Positions 12,901-24,012 of a DNA stretch of 64,000 bases are shown here, piece after piece. This DNA comes from Dromaius novaehollandiae (taxonomy: Eukaryota > Chordata > Aves > Casuariiformes > Dromaiidae). Location of the stretch: positions 138,425,017 to 138,489,016 of the forward strand of contig NC_088099.1 of NCBI RefSeq assembly GCF_036370855.1, read 5' to 3'. The translations under genes and the position numbers were made by a program. The notes beneath the pieces were generated by a model. That model was given only the letters and a program-made list of their open reading frames with translations, ran no database searches and was not told the DNA's origin. Position 1 is the first letter of the stretch. Every line of letters begins with the position of its first letter.

Positions 12901-13680
12901 AGTTTATCCTGGGGTCAAAAATATTACAAACACTGGTGTTTTAACTGTTTTGCAAATGCCATAATCTTTCACTGAAATACCATTCAAATGTCAGTGACAT
13001 AGTTTGCACAAAACATAGAACAGATATACTGTAAATAATCACATTGAAAGGAAATGACACAATCGAAACTGGAAATTTCTTTTTTATTTTTAGGCAGATT
13101 TCTCAGTTTATTTAGATATCTATTATATTAAATATATATTAGCATTTAAAGTATAGTATTAATAGTTGGCTTAGTTTAACTGCCCCTTTCCCACGCATAC
13201 ATATTTTTGCAGAGTAACACCTACTGCTAGGCTTTTCAAAAGTTTAAGTCTCCTCCCATTGCCAAAGTGCTTTCCTGCCTTCATTTCTGGATGATGGTCA
13301 CAATACATAAATGATGCCCACTGGAATAATGGAATAGTGCTGCTGCTTCAGCATGTGTGCAGGTCCCAAAGTTGTATGCTTAAATAAAAACACTGTGTTG
13401 AGCCCTCTTTAAAAATCAATTATTACTTGCCATGGCCAATTCTCTTTTCAATTCACTGAGCAAGGGTAGGCATAGACATATATTTAAAGTGAGGAACCCA
13501 CGTGAGCCAAAGGAACACATCGATACACAGGCAGGCTCTGGCAACTTTATTGGCACCATGCAACTGCAGTAATTTTTTAATTTTACCTTTGCTACATTAA
13601 TCCACAATGTTTATTTCTTCATGACCAGTCTTTTTTTATTACATGTAGAATATCTACTATGAAGAGCAGAGGTTTCTAAG
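9963..13680. other. Unique A+T-rich DNA, nothing recognised
   Basis: A+T-rich throughout, with several T-rich runs around 12540-12660 and 13080-13140. Short frames near 10883-11323 and 11921-12103 carry no recognisable sequence. I see no SINE or CR1 signature, CpG-rich segment or RNA gene. Confidence 0.55.
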
Positions 13681-13752
13681 AGGGAGGATTGGGGAGGGGG
13701 GAGGTTGTTGAGCTTTGGAAGGGGGTTGTTTGTCTGTTTGTTTGTTTGTTTT
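13681..13752. repeat. G-rich then (TTTG)n low-complexity tract
   Basis: A purine/G-rich run (ggggagggggg) is followed by gggggttgtttgtctg and about six TTTG units ending at 13752. This is simple sequence. The G runs could support a G-quadruplex on the plus strand. Confidence 0.8.
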
Positions 13753-14279
13753 ACAACTGGCAAAACCCCAGCAGCTATTCTCCAGAAATTTCACAAGAAA
13801 TGTTCATATGGGCAGGAAATCTACTGGCAAGAAATGGCAGATGAAAGAGTTATGTACTGCTGAAGGAGAGTTTTGCACCTGCAACATCAAGTTGCAGAAT
13901 GTGCTATTAATATAATCACAATAGCATAACCAGCAGGATGCATAGTCATCTACCAAGAAGATTTCATTTCTAGACATCATGGACACTTTTGGCATTAGTG
14001 CAAAACAAGGACTTGAATCAATTTCAAATGTGCACTAAATGGAAAGGAAAAAAAATAACAAGTTAAACAATTACTATCAGGATATCATGTTTAAAATTAA
14101 GGTTAGAACTGTGTGACGGAACCCAGACTGGTTTATTGGAGGTCCAAGGACACCAGACTGATTACAACCAGGGATGTCCAATAAATAGGGTCAGAGACAC
14201 CCTGCTTCAGAGTCATTCAATGGATTTTGTTTTATTTCTATTTTGTTTGTGGAGGAAGCCTTTTTTTTTCCCCCTTCAG
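13753..14279. other. Unique DNA with a possible old repeat
   Basis: The first half is ordinary unique sequence. From about 14113 the text (gtgtgacggaacccagac onward) has the feel of an interspersed repeat, because its phrases accagactg and agactgg recur, but I cannot assign a family. No gene is seen. Confidence 0.35.
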
Positions 14280-14760
14280 GGTCATTAAACTTAGTCTGGA
14301 ATAGAGCTGTTCAAAAAACTCCTATGGAACATTTTCTGGGGTCAGGATTTGCTAATTCATTGAAATCAAAATATTTCCAATGAATATCAAAACATATCAA
14401 CAAAGTTTCAAAATAACTGTTGTCCCAGTTTTGAAACCTGGAAGCCCTGAGGTCTCTAGTTCAAAGGTAGTCTACTTGGTGGGCCATCCTGCAATGACAG
14501 GCCATCAATCCTCTACCCCAGCAGGCCGGGAGTTGAGCAATGGTCTGCCTGCCAGGCAGGAGTCCTCTGGAGCCCTGCAGGGCTCCAGCACAACTTAGTT
14601 GAAATCCAACCGTCCCCATGAAAAGTTTAGATTTCAGTGAGCTGCCAAGGCCTCTGTGAAGTTTGCCAAACATCTTTACTTTTGAGACTGGTTCCATCAG
14701 CTTTTCTGTGCAGGAGTATGAGGTTGTTTTTTTTTCTAAAATGATCTTCTCATCCAAAAC
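14280..14760. mobile_element. Unclassified MITE-like repeat with palindromic centre
   Basis: A+T-rich wings containing phrases such as tcaaaacatatcaacaaag and cagttttgaaacctgg flank a G+C-rich centre. The centre has two palindromes: 13 bp at 14548-14560 (cctgcc and ggcagg around one base) and a perfect 22 bp one at 14567-14588 (half-site ctggagccctg). The layout resembles nonautonomous repeats I associate with turtle and crocodilian genomes. No transposase and no clear target-site duplication are visible. Boundaries are approximate. Confidence 0.45.
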
Positions 14761-15349
14761 AAGCCATTTTATCTATCTGGTAATCACTTAGATTGCAAAA
14801 GTCCTACAACAAAACATGTACCATCCCTGGATGTATTTCTGGAGCCACGATCCTGTGTCTGGTTTTAGGCACAGAAAGGTTATTGCAGAACTTGGAGGAG
14901 CATCGTTCAGTCTTTCTGGGCTGCCAAACACCTATGCCACACAGTCAGTCCTCTTCTTACTGAGCTGCATCTCTGGTGGTTTTAGACAGTCCTAGGGAAG
15001 TAATGCCCAGTGCTTCACCAGATGAGAAGGATTCTTACACCTGCCTTGCCAAAGTGGTTCATGAGGAATTTTGGCCCTCTTCTACTGGGATTTGAGTCTC
15101 CAGGACACTAAAATGTAATTATAGGAAATTATTAAGATCAGCCAAAACAGCATCCATTAAAAAAAAAATTAATACCGAAGTATGCAACCTATATTGCTTC
15201 CTCTTAAATAAGTATTATTGCATATCAACACAGAAGACAAAATAGCAACCATAAGAGCTCCATGGCGGGGATGTACTGTTGCAGCTTGCACTATCATCAC
15301 ACAAAAACTGCTGCCCAGCCACACTGGGAGTAACCTCACTCGCTGCCCA
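14761..15349. other. Unique DNA, nothing recognised
   Basis: Non-repetitive, mid-composition sequence. Two overlapping short frames at 15169-15472 arise from a locally low stop-codon density and have no recognisable products. Confidence 0.5.
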
Positions 15350-15440
15350 GGCCAAATTTTCCTATGTGATATACAGGCCAGGCTCCCATCAAGATTAATG
15401 GGAGCCACCTACTCATATGTAAGGTCACAATTTAATCCAC
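15350..15440. repeat. Short palindromic MITE-like element
   Basis: Starts ggccaaattttcctatgtga and ends atatgtaaggtcacaattt, which are imperfect inverted repeats of one another. The centre ggctcccatcaagattaatg then ggagcc forms the apex of the hairpin. It appears to be the same general family as the element at 3417-3508, in a more diverged copy. Confidence 0.55.
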
Positions 15441-16285
15441 CGAAAGGCAGAATTATAGAGTGTGACTTGTGAACTGAGAGGAGACGATGAAGCTACAACC
15501 CTAGAAAAAGGTACAGTGATCAGTGAACGATTTTCTATTCCTGGACGCAAAAACGTTTTGGGGGGCTGACACATACTGGTGTATTCATAAATTAACCAAG
15601 CAGGATTGTTCAACAGTCTACATACTAGTAAATCATTGCTTTCATCTGAACAAGAATTTTACTGTGGTCTTTAATGACAGCTAAGTCAACATAGCATGCA
15701 TCAGTATGTTATCAGTGGCAATGTCCTCATTACTGTCTCTCTGACATTTGTTTTCTCTCTTCTTCTCACTGCAAAATCCATTAGGTTGGGAGGACTACTG
15801 AGTGGGTAATGCCTTTTTAATTGCATGTTTATCATTTTAATGTCATCTGAACAACTAACCTACAACCTTTATCATTCCGCTATTAAAAAAAATGAAATAA
15901 AAGCCATATTAAACCTGAAAAGAATTACAGAGTACCCATGCAGTTGCTGGCAGCCAGCAAATGGTTCAAAAATCTCTCCTATTTCTTTACAGAGACTGGA
16001 ATTCAGCGGTCCCGTGGATTTGATTATAAAATCAGCCTATCTGCCCCAAAATGAGCATGTTTTTTCTTTGCAGTAGTGTAGCTAAAATGCAGTCACTGGA
16101 CAGCAGGTTGGCACCAGGCCGTAAAAGGTATGCACCATTTTGTAAAGCAAAGCAGCCATCCATAATCTTTTTCGTTTCCAGATAATAAAAGGAAAGTCTC
16201 ATTTTGCAACTATAAAAAAAGTTAAAGCAGTGCAGCTGTAACCAGAAATTCAGTCCACTTGTGGTTTAAAGAGCTCCACGCCTAC
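15441..16285. other. Unique DNA, nothing recognised
   Basis: Ordinary A+T-rich sequence. The short frames here carry no recognisable product. No repeat family is identified. Confidence 0.5.
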
Positions 16286-16289
16286 TGTA

Positions 16290-16400
16290 CATAAAATAAT
16301 ACACTGGTATCATTAGCATAGACAACAGCTTGTTTTCAATTTGGCTGCAGATAATGAAATTATCCCCCAAATTACCATAAAGTGGAACAAATAAACACAA
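16290..16400. promoter_or_regulatory. Candidate regulatory segment with inverted GATA sites
   Basis: The sequence gataatgaaattatc at 16350-16364 is an inverted repeat, with two GATA-type half sites on a 3 bp spacer. It is preceded by atcattagcata and followed by caaattacc. The segment is non-repetitive. Paired inverted GATA sites can bind GATA factors through both zinc fingers. Use as an enhancer is inference. Confidence 0.3.
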
Positions 16401-16559
16401 ATGAAAACCCCTTTCTTTTTTTCCCCCTTTAGCAGCGCTGCCTTTCAGCTATTTAGAAGCAAAGCAGCGCTTCTGTTTTTCTAAAGCTCTGTGCTGACCT
16501 CGAGCAGATAAAGAACGTTAAATGACAAACACGCAGCAAAGAGTTACTGTGCGCTCCCC

Positions 16560-16833
16560 TCGCCTCTGTTTACATTAGGAAATCTACCCAGGGACCAGGG
16601 AAGGGGGAGGCAGGAGGGCTGCCTTTCAGCGCCGCGCTCGGCTCCACTGGCTCCGGCTGGAGCTGGCCCCTGTTTCTGAGTAAGCTTACTCCACTCCAGA
16701 TGTGCCTCGGCTCCAGCGTGGCTGCCATGTACAGTAAATCGGCATCTGAGGGCTCGTCAATCTGTGGGGTAGAGCAATTGTGGTCTCGCCAGGCCGCCCC
16801 ACTGGCACAAACAGAAATTTGTGCTGCTAAACT
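16560..16833. other. G+C-rich segment with an open minus-strand frame
   Basis: Composition rises, with a few CpG (for example cagcgccgcgctcggc near 16628-16643). A minus-strand frame runs through 16570-16974 for 134 codons, but its leucine, serine and proline-rich N-terminal half simply translates the purine tract. The remainder shows no domain I know. An untranslated exon or minor CpG island is possible; a protein is unlikely. Confidence 0.35.
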
Positions 16834-16915
16834 GGAAAAGAAGGAGGAGGAGGGAGAGGAGGGAAAAGGGGGGGGGGGGAGCAGGAGGGAAGAGGACAAA
16901 TAACGGGAGAGCAGT
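16834..16915 (+). repeat. Polypurine tract with 12-G run
   Basis: Mostly A and G on the plus strand, with repeated gga units and an uninterrupted run of twelve G at 16868-16879. Low-complexity sequence with triplex and G-quadruplex potential. Confidence 0.85.
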
Positions 16916-16979
16916 GTGCGAAAGGTGAGGGGCTGCGAGGTGTTAGCTCCCAGAAGAAGAAGGGGAAGAAACAAACACT

Positions 16980-17680
16980 AATAGTCGACCGGGGAAATGT
17001 TCTTAATGCATTTGTAAATTTACTTGTAAATGTTTTACACTTAAAAAGAAAGGGGAATACTGCATATCATTTGAAAATGTTGGCTGTCTATAGGTCCCTG
17101 CGGACGTACTGGTTTAGTACGACTTGTAACCAGAGCAAGAGAAACATAAAATAGCTGGGAAAACACAGCCAATTAGTCATTACATGTAGATTGTAAAAAC
17201 AAGAGAGAGAGAAATACCCTTAGCAAATTGAATCCTTCTTGTTTATGTCACTGGAGTAGAAGTGTGAAAAAGCAGAGGCAACGACGCCTTCTAATCAAAG
17301 CGCAACCTGCAAACCGGCCCGTGCTCGGACTCCAAATCCTCTAGGATTTCCTGACTCGCGTAAGATTTACCTATTTGCTGTCATTGTAAAATACAAATTG
17401 TTTCGCTAATCAGGCAGTTTGCTTTGGACCTGACCCCAGTTGTACAAACTCCAAGTTGGACATTCATTTCTGATCTCCTGCCGCCTACACAGCCGTTGCT
17501 AACTGAGTTTTAATAGGATGAGAAAAGGATCTTTTCTTTTATAGTAGGTTCAAATGAGCTACCCAGCTTCAAGCTGACTATGGCTATGTTTTCCTAATCA
17601 CTGATTTTTTATAGCAATTCTGAGGACCGAAATGTCTGCTCCCCCTCCCTTCTCCTCCAACGGTGCCAAGTCTAAGAATG
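16980..17680. promoter_or_regulatory. Candidate conserved regulatory block
   Basis: About 700 bases of non-repetitive sequence have an even base composition, unlike the flanks, and no stop-free frame. Visible motifs include ttgtaaatttacttgtaaat at 17012, the hairpin cgtact-ggttt-agtacg at 17105-17121, agccaattagtcatta near 17168, and tttcgctaatcaggcag near 17401. Neighbouring candidate sites at 16.3 kb make this a plausible enhancer cluster. The call rests on texture and motifs, not alignment. Confidence 0.3.
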
Positions 17681-17825
17681 TAAATAAGTGTTAAATTGAA
17701 ACACAGAACAAAAATGGGTCAGATTTAGTGTAAATGAGTCATAGTTAAATTTAGGCTGCTTTTATTTGCAAATGTGCACTTTAACAGCAGCTCTATATGG
17801 ATATCTCAGGGTAGAATGAGATGCC
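17681..17825. other. Unique DNA
   Basis: A short unique stretch between the candidate regulatory block and the repeat that follows. Nothing recognised. Confidence 0.4.
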
Positions 17826-17960
17826 TCATTTATTTATTATTTTTATTGTGGTTGTGCCTAAAATTCTCAACAAAGGCTCCAGGCCCCATTGCGCTATGCA
17901 CTGTAAAAGATGAGCTATGCATTTTAAAGACTCTCTGTTGCCAGAGAGGCTATCCTCTGG
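17826..17960 (+). repeat. Interspersed repeat, MIR-like 3' part
   Basis: Reads ttattatttttattgtggt, then gcctaaaattctcaacaaag, then ggccccattgcgctatgcac and tgtaaaaga. This matches the widespread sauropsid repeat whose text runs attgtggtagcgcctagg, ccccattgtgctaggc, then gctgtacaaa. It is probably a MIR/CORE-SINE-type copy. The 68-codon frame across it is a by-product. Confidence 0.65.
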
Positions 17961-20900
17961 CAACGTACGGTCTGGGTTAAGTGGCAGCACCTTAAATGGA
18001 TAGAAATATTGTCAGCTGTTCTAAATTTTCAAAAATTATGAATCAAAGCTGCAAAAAATCATGAGGCTCCATGAAAATAGTCTTAAGATTTTCCAAAGAA
18101 CATATGTGGGGTCCTTTCTTGTTTCCTACTTTGTGGGCTTTTAACTCATACTTTTAAACCTTCCCAACTCAGTGTATGAGTACGAAAGTTACTTTTTTAA
18201 AAGGAACGCTGATTCTTTCAGTATCACATGATTTAAGGAATGGAGGCTTTAAAAAAAAATCAAATATCAATAGAGTTGAAATAAAGCCGTAAGACGTGGC
18301 AATACAACAAGTAGTAGTATACGAGATTTGATTTTGCCGAGCACCTCACTGAGGGGATAGTAAGCTCTCTTCCCTCCAGGGTAAATCAATCCTGCAAGCA
18401 CTCAGATTATGACTAAGAAAAACATATGTAAGCACATATAATGAAACAATTAAAGTAAATGTGATTATTCTTGTGGTTAAATTTTATAACGAGCTTTCAA
18501 ACTTTGGAGGCACAAGTCTGAGATCATTACCTTAGATGCAGGGCAACAGCAAATCACAGCCAATCCCCAGCAAACAAGCATCTGCAATAAGAAAAAGTTC
18601 ATGCAAGAAGAAAAAGTGTCACATTACTAGCTCTTATGTGTACACCAGAAGGAGGCACACTCTCTCTCATTTCAATATATCATTTCAGTTTCAATCCCAT
18701 GCCTCTGCTAACCCACCACCCCACCCCAACAGCATGCTCTCCATTGCTTTATGCCATGTACAATCACTTACAGCTGCACAAAATGGACATAAAACAAGTG
18801 TATCAAATTAGGATGGCAAGAGAAGGATCAAAATAACCTCAAAGACTGATTATTTAACATTAGGCTGGCCAAAGCATTGGTAAATGTACAACAGGAACTT
18901 CCCTTAGACCAACAGAAATACGAACTGGGTAACCAAACAGGTGTTTTCAACAGCCAACATTTCTATGCAGAAAGGCAACACAGACAAGTCTCATTAGACA
19001 GTAGCTCCCTTTAGTTAGGAATGTGACTTTTCCCACCCAATGTTGAATCAGTGGTCCAAGGGAAAGCCGATACTTAGCAGACAGCAAGAACAGCACAGTT
19101 CTTAGCTCATCCACCACAATAATGGCACTAATTTGAGAATAAGTGAGCATAAAGCTGATAATAGCTGTCTGTAAAGAACCGTGTATGATGGTAAGATGAT
19201 AGCAGACAATGCTAAGTGACCATGGAGGAATGTATCTAGAAGCCAGGACACAAAATGAGTGAAGCATGAAGAGGGCATTGAAAATGAATCGCCGAGAGAG
19301 ACAGGAATAGCAGAGCAAATAGTCCAGTCCCTCTTCCGTTTGGGGTAGCTAAAATCTGATCTTTTCATTTAAAAATGCAGGCAGCCCCTCTCAGTGCTCC
19401 AAACTCACAACCACGATGTGCTTCCACTTTAGTTTTTTCCATGTTTTTAAAATGTAAAATCAATTTGTTTACATGTGCATCATAAGCATATATTTAACCT
19501 CAGATTTATCATTAGTATGACCAGAAAGGACAATTCCACTGACAAAAATTCAAAAAAAACAAGATACCAGGTAAGATTAAAGAAAAATTGCCTGTAGAAG
19601 AAATGACGCTTCACATTTCCAAATACAGCTTCCTTTTAGCTGTGCATCAGAAGCTTGGATCCACTTCTTTTCTTGATTTTTCTTCTATGCAAATCTCCAT
19701 GCACCTGAAAACAAAAGGAAGGACTACACTGGCCAGCCATTGTGCGGGCAGATGTTGTGTAAATTTCCACACACGATTCTGCCAAGGCTCTTTCTTACAC
19801 AGACCTCTGACACCTGCATTATTTGGAAGGATTGCTTTCTATATCAGTGAACCTCCCTGAGGGATTCAGACAAGACTAGCAGCTCAGCACATGGCTGCAG
19901 AGCAATCCCGCCGAGTGCAGTGAGATGCAGTTACCCTTCCTCACTTCCTCCATCCTGCAAAAGGAAGATGCATGAGCCCCATGTTCCAGGGAACACATGG
20001 GTTGCTTACTTCACCCATCTTCTAAAAAGAAGGGGAGAGTAACAAAAGTGTAATAAGTATCCTTTCTATAGTCATTTAAAAAGGAAATGAAATCTAAAAA
20101 GACTGCAAGAATAGCTGTATTTTGTTTAAAATCGTCTGTAGCACAAACTGAAAACTTGGCCTCTCCGTGGTAGTTCATTAAAGAACTATCAGTAGATGCA
20201 CCAGGCTTATATATGCCAAATGTTGTCTAATGTCTCAGTAACAGGCTCTATGGTGCCTTTGACACCTGCAGAGAAATTACACGAAATCCGTAGCAACAGT
20301 ATTAGGTAATGCACAAGAGTTCAATGTTCAAAACATCCTGTTCTTTACTTAGCCTCTTGTCTTACACAAAAGCAGTTAAAAATAATAGAGGTTGTTCAAG
20401 TGCCAGATTTACAAGTCTGTGTTCATAGAATTTGTAAGGCTCATCTTGCAAGGTTGCTTTGTTATACCTGTGGGCTGGGGAAGGGGAGGCAGGATAGGGC
20501 ACGAGAGAGAGGAAAGCTTTGTGAATGGATGGATTCATGCTTTCAGGACAAAATGAAATCACTTCAACCACTCTGCTTTTCTGACAATTTTTTTTTTACT
20601 TTTCTGAAAAGTAAAATCTGTCAGCAGTGAGAGACAGAATAAGCATCATGTAGCTGGACTGGACATAGACTCAAGTCATGGAATATTTCTATTCATAGTT
20701 TGAGATCTCGGGGGTTGGATCAGCTAATTAGTAAGACAGATGCCATTTGCAAAACTTGGATGTTGATCCTGATGCGGAGTTTGAGCTCATCAATCCTGGG
20801 AAATGTTTAGAGAAGAGGAAGTTTGGCTCTCATCTCTAATTTCACACTAGAAGATTCTAGCTGGATTCAGTGGTGGAAGAAAAATTTAAAAGACTCTCTG

Positions 20901-21224
20901 TGGCCCCAGATAGGCATCTATGGCCTTGCTGTGTGTACATTGCAGTAACCTCTGTGCTCGCTGTTACAGAACTATGTGAGTAATAGGCCCTCTCTGTGCT
21001 GGGATTTTGGGTTCCTGCTGTTGCTGAGGGAAATCTGAGCAGAACAATACAATCCACTGGTGCCTCTATGTTCTTGTCACATTCATGAGTCCTGTGAATA
21101 GTCTCTTTGCAATCAGGAGCCAAAGCTGTAATTCTCCACTTTATTCTTATTTTCACAAGGTGTTGAGGGTTTTGCTTTTATTCCTTATGTTTATGAAATT
21201 CTCATTTTCTCTGGGAAGCTGGGA
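17961..21224. other. Long unique stretch, no genes recognised
   Basis: A+T-rich with a C-rich patch around 18700-18730. Frames at 18536-18836, 18947-19368 (minus), 19588-19860 and 20857-21156 (minus) show no recognisable domains and no convincing splice context. Parts of 20860-21120 may be decayed repeat, but no family can be named. Confidence 0.5.
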
Positions 21225-21440
21225 AGCAACATATCGATGGTGTGTTGGACTGGAAATAAAGGGACCTGGCTCAGCACACCAGCGAATTCTGCTCCCAGCT
21301 CTTGCCTATGTCACAAAATCACTTCTTAGGCATAGACTGTATTTACAATTATCAGTCTAAAAAGTATAAAGAATTTTATTGTTGCTTGATAAGGTGCTTT
21401 GAGATCAAGATACGAGAAGCACTAGGAAGAAATAACAATA
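21225..21440 (+). repeat. Near-complete MIR/CORE-SINE
   Basis: The order of blocks follows a MIR on the plus strand: tgttggactggaaataaagg, ttctgctcccagctcttgcc, a shortened tgtcacaaaatcactt core, then ggtgctttgagatcaagata and agaagcactaggaagaaata at the 3' end. A deletion appears to have removed the cctcagtttcc block. Its readable state suggests a slowly evolving genome. Confidence 0.8.
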
Positions 21441-22425
21441 ATTTGTACACAAATAATCAATGCTGCAAGACGAAGCAGCAAATCACAAAGAAGTTGAATT
21501 GCACACTTCCACTCCCACTGAAGAGTCTTCAGTTAATACCAGAACAGATTTGAGCCCTGCCATTTAATCCAAACATCTACATGCAGTCTATTTGTAACAT
21601 ATCCCTCATAAAGCTCTTCCTCTTATTTCCTGTGAATAGGACTATGACAAAACTGCACAGAGGAAGGGCAAGATTTAAATCTTTGCAGAGAACAGATGAA
21701 AAATGTGATAGGCAACTGGAAAACAAACATTTGATTTTTTCATATATATTAATTACACTTAATAATGGTTAACTTTCTCTTATATCTTTCAATTTTCTGA
21801 CACCTACAATAACAGAACTTCTCATTCGTACATTAACAGTGATGCATTGTTAGGGCTTCTTCCAATAACAATAGTAAAAGATTCTGGTAAGTGTTTTATT
21901 ATCAAGAAGACAGCAAAAAGTCTTATTGTATATAGGAAATAAGCCAGAATCAATAAAGATATAACCTATTGTCTTTATTAACTCACTGGAATAAGACTTC
22001 TAAATTAATTTTTACCAAAATGCAGTCCCTTTTACTAGGATTCTCTGCATGATTTTTACCAAGGTTTTCTCTGCAGGAAATAGTGGATGAACTCCAGATC
22101 TCTGAAAGAATGATAAAACGCTATGAAATACAGGATCTCCCACAAGAATGCTAGATACATCACATCTCATGGACCTGGGAAAGACCAAACAAAATTTACA
22201 CAAGGCCCAAACCCAGACTGGGGTCTGGCATTTGAATAATCCTGGAGTATTTCCAACCCATCTCATTCTATCTCAGTAGCAGCTCTATTTTTAAAAACAG
22301 GTTAAGCTCAAGAGATCTTATTTAGACCCCTCAGCTGATTTTCAAATTGTTAGCATCCAGCAACACTTTTGAAAATCAGAAATCTTATTTTGCATTGTTA
22401 ATTGTGAAATAAACTTTTGAACATT
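21441..22425. other. Unique DNA, nothing recognised
   Basis: A+T-rich, non-repetitive. The minus-strand frame at 22012-22266 has no recognisable product. Confidence 0.5.
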
Positions 22426-22429
22426 CAGG

Positions 22430-22760
22430 CCTGTAAACATCCAATTATTCTGAATGTTTTCTCTTTTGCAGCTATTGGCCACTAAAGATTGATGTTGCCC
22501 TGTAACTCCTTGCTGATTAATACATTCCGCTGAATGCCTAATTTATGAGAGATTTATACTGTGCAAACACTATTTACAGAGAGCATTCGACTCTCTCTAA
22601 ATCAATTAGATATGCCTTTAGGCACATTGTCCATCCCAGACCGCCAGAAAGAGCGTTTTCCTTTTTACCTGCAGATGGGATTCCAAAACCACATCACCTC
22701 TGGGAAGCCACAGGATAGCTTGCCAGTGTAGTCTGCTATATAATTGAAATGCAATTCAAG
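22430..22760. promoter_or_regulatory. Candidate conserved noncoding segment
   Basis: Contains a ttggccactaaagattgatg motif run, then ttgctgattaatacattccg and tgcctaatttatgag, mixing homeodomain and TEAD-like (cattcc) cores. It ends in balanced sequence near 22760 and is not a known repeat. The evidence is motif density only. Confidence 0.25.
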
Positions 22761-23279
22761 GGGTCTTCTGAGTAATTTCTTCAGCTCTGGAGGAGGCTAA
22801 CCAGCAATCTGACCTCCAGGAAAGACAACAGAAGGAAGCTCCCTTGGAAAGGGAGTGGGGACTTTTTTTCTTTGAAAAGCATTCTTAGGTGCCGTCTTCT
22901 GATATAGTGCAGACTTATCTCCTGAGGTCCAGACAAGTCAGTGTTACTGATTATGCCGATACACCTCATGCAGTTCTCACTGCCTTATCTAAGAATGGGA
23001 AAAGTCAAGGAGAGCAAGTGAAAAACAAAACAGAGCCCTACCTAAAGGAAAAGTTTATCTTTAGAAGTGTTCTAAATGTATCCGAATAGAACTGCCTGCA
23101 TATATGTGAAGTTTAGGAATTTTACTGGCTTAGTGTTCCCTGGAAACAGTGGGGCAACATTGTCAACAAAAAGCTAGCAAAATGTGTCTATAAATTTGGT
23201 GGATACACATACAAGCAGATAACTATTTACAATTACATATTGTGTGTTCAAAAGGATTATCTATGCATAAAGGTATACA
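22761..23279. other. Unique DNA flanking a CR1 copy
   Basis: Non-repetitive sequence up to the truncated 5' edge of the CR1 element. Nothing else recognised. Confidence 0.45.
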
Positions 23280-24012
23280 TGAACTCATAATGTTCAACAA
23301 AGGCAAATATGAAGTCCTGCATCTGTGACAGTGCAGAGGCCAAGGATTAGAAAGCAACCTTGCAGAAAAGGATCTGGGACTCCTGGAAGACAAATTGAAC
23401 GTAAGTCAGCAGCGCACCTTTACCAACCTCATACTGGGCTGCGTTATTAAGAACATAGCGAGCAAATCAAAGGAAGTGATTATTCCCCTTTATTCAGCAC
23501 TTGTGAGACTGCATCTGGAGGATTGTATCTAACTCTGGGACGCTGACAAACAGAAGCAAGTCAAGCTCAGGGCCACCAAGGTGGACAGACGGCTGGAGCT
23601 CATGACTAGCGAGGATAGCTGAGCAAGCTGGGTTATTCAGCCGAAAAAGGAAGTCTAAAGGGGAGGGTCTCATTGCTGTCTTCACCTACCTGATGGGTGG
23701 CCATAGAGAAAATGGAACCAGACTCTTCTCGAATGTACACAGCAAAAGGATGAGCAGCAATGGATGCAAATTGCAGCAAGGAAAATTCCAACGACATAAA
23801 AGGAAAAATTTATTACAATGAGACTGGCCAAACACCGAAATGGGCTGCCCAGAGAGGCTTTAGAATCTCCATTCCTACAGATATTCAAAATCTGATTTGA
23901 AAGGTCCTGAGCAACATGCTCTAACTTCAAAGTTAGCAAGGCTTTGAGCAAATGATTGGACCAGAGGAGCTCCAAAGGTCCCTTCCAACCTAAATTATTC
24001 AATGAGTCTATA
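23280..24012 (+). mobile_element. CR1 LINE, 5'-truncated 3' tail
   Basis: The copy starts inside the C-terminal part of CR1 ORF2: frame +1 from about 23365 encodes EKDLGLLEDKLNVSQQ, a CR1 hallmark. It continues through ttattcagcacttgtgagac, the cagagaggcttt block and ggtcccttccaacctaaatt, and ends in attattcaatgagtct, a decayed form of the 3' octamer repeat. In-frame stops and gaps make it inactive. The 3' wording resembles CR1 subfamilies common in birds. Any open frames on either strand here are shadows of the element. Confidence 0.92.

Noticed and set aside
14113..14279. Possible LTR or satellite starting gtgtgacggaaccc
   Set aside because: No second LTR copy, primer-binding site or polypurine tract is visible in the neighbourhood, so I do not name an element.
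16570..16974. 134-codon minus-strand frame with a leucine-rich start resembling a signal peptide
   Set aside because: The leucine, serine and proline-rich part is the translation of a polypurine/poly-G tract read on the opposite strand; the rest has no recognisable domain.
22432..22442. tgtaaacatcc, identical to the 5' part of miR-30 family members
   Set aside because: The match stops after 11 bases and there is no partner strand able to form the precursor hairpin.
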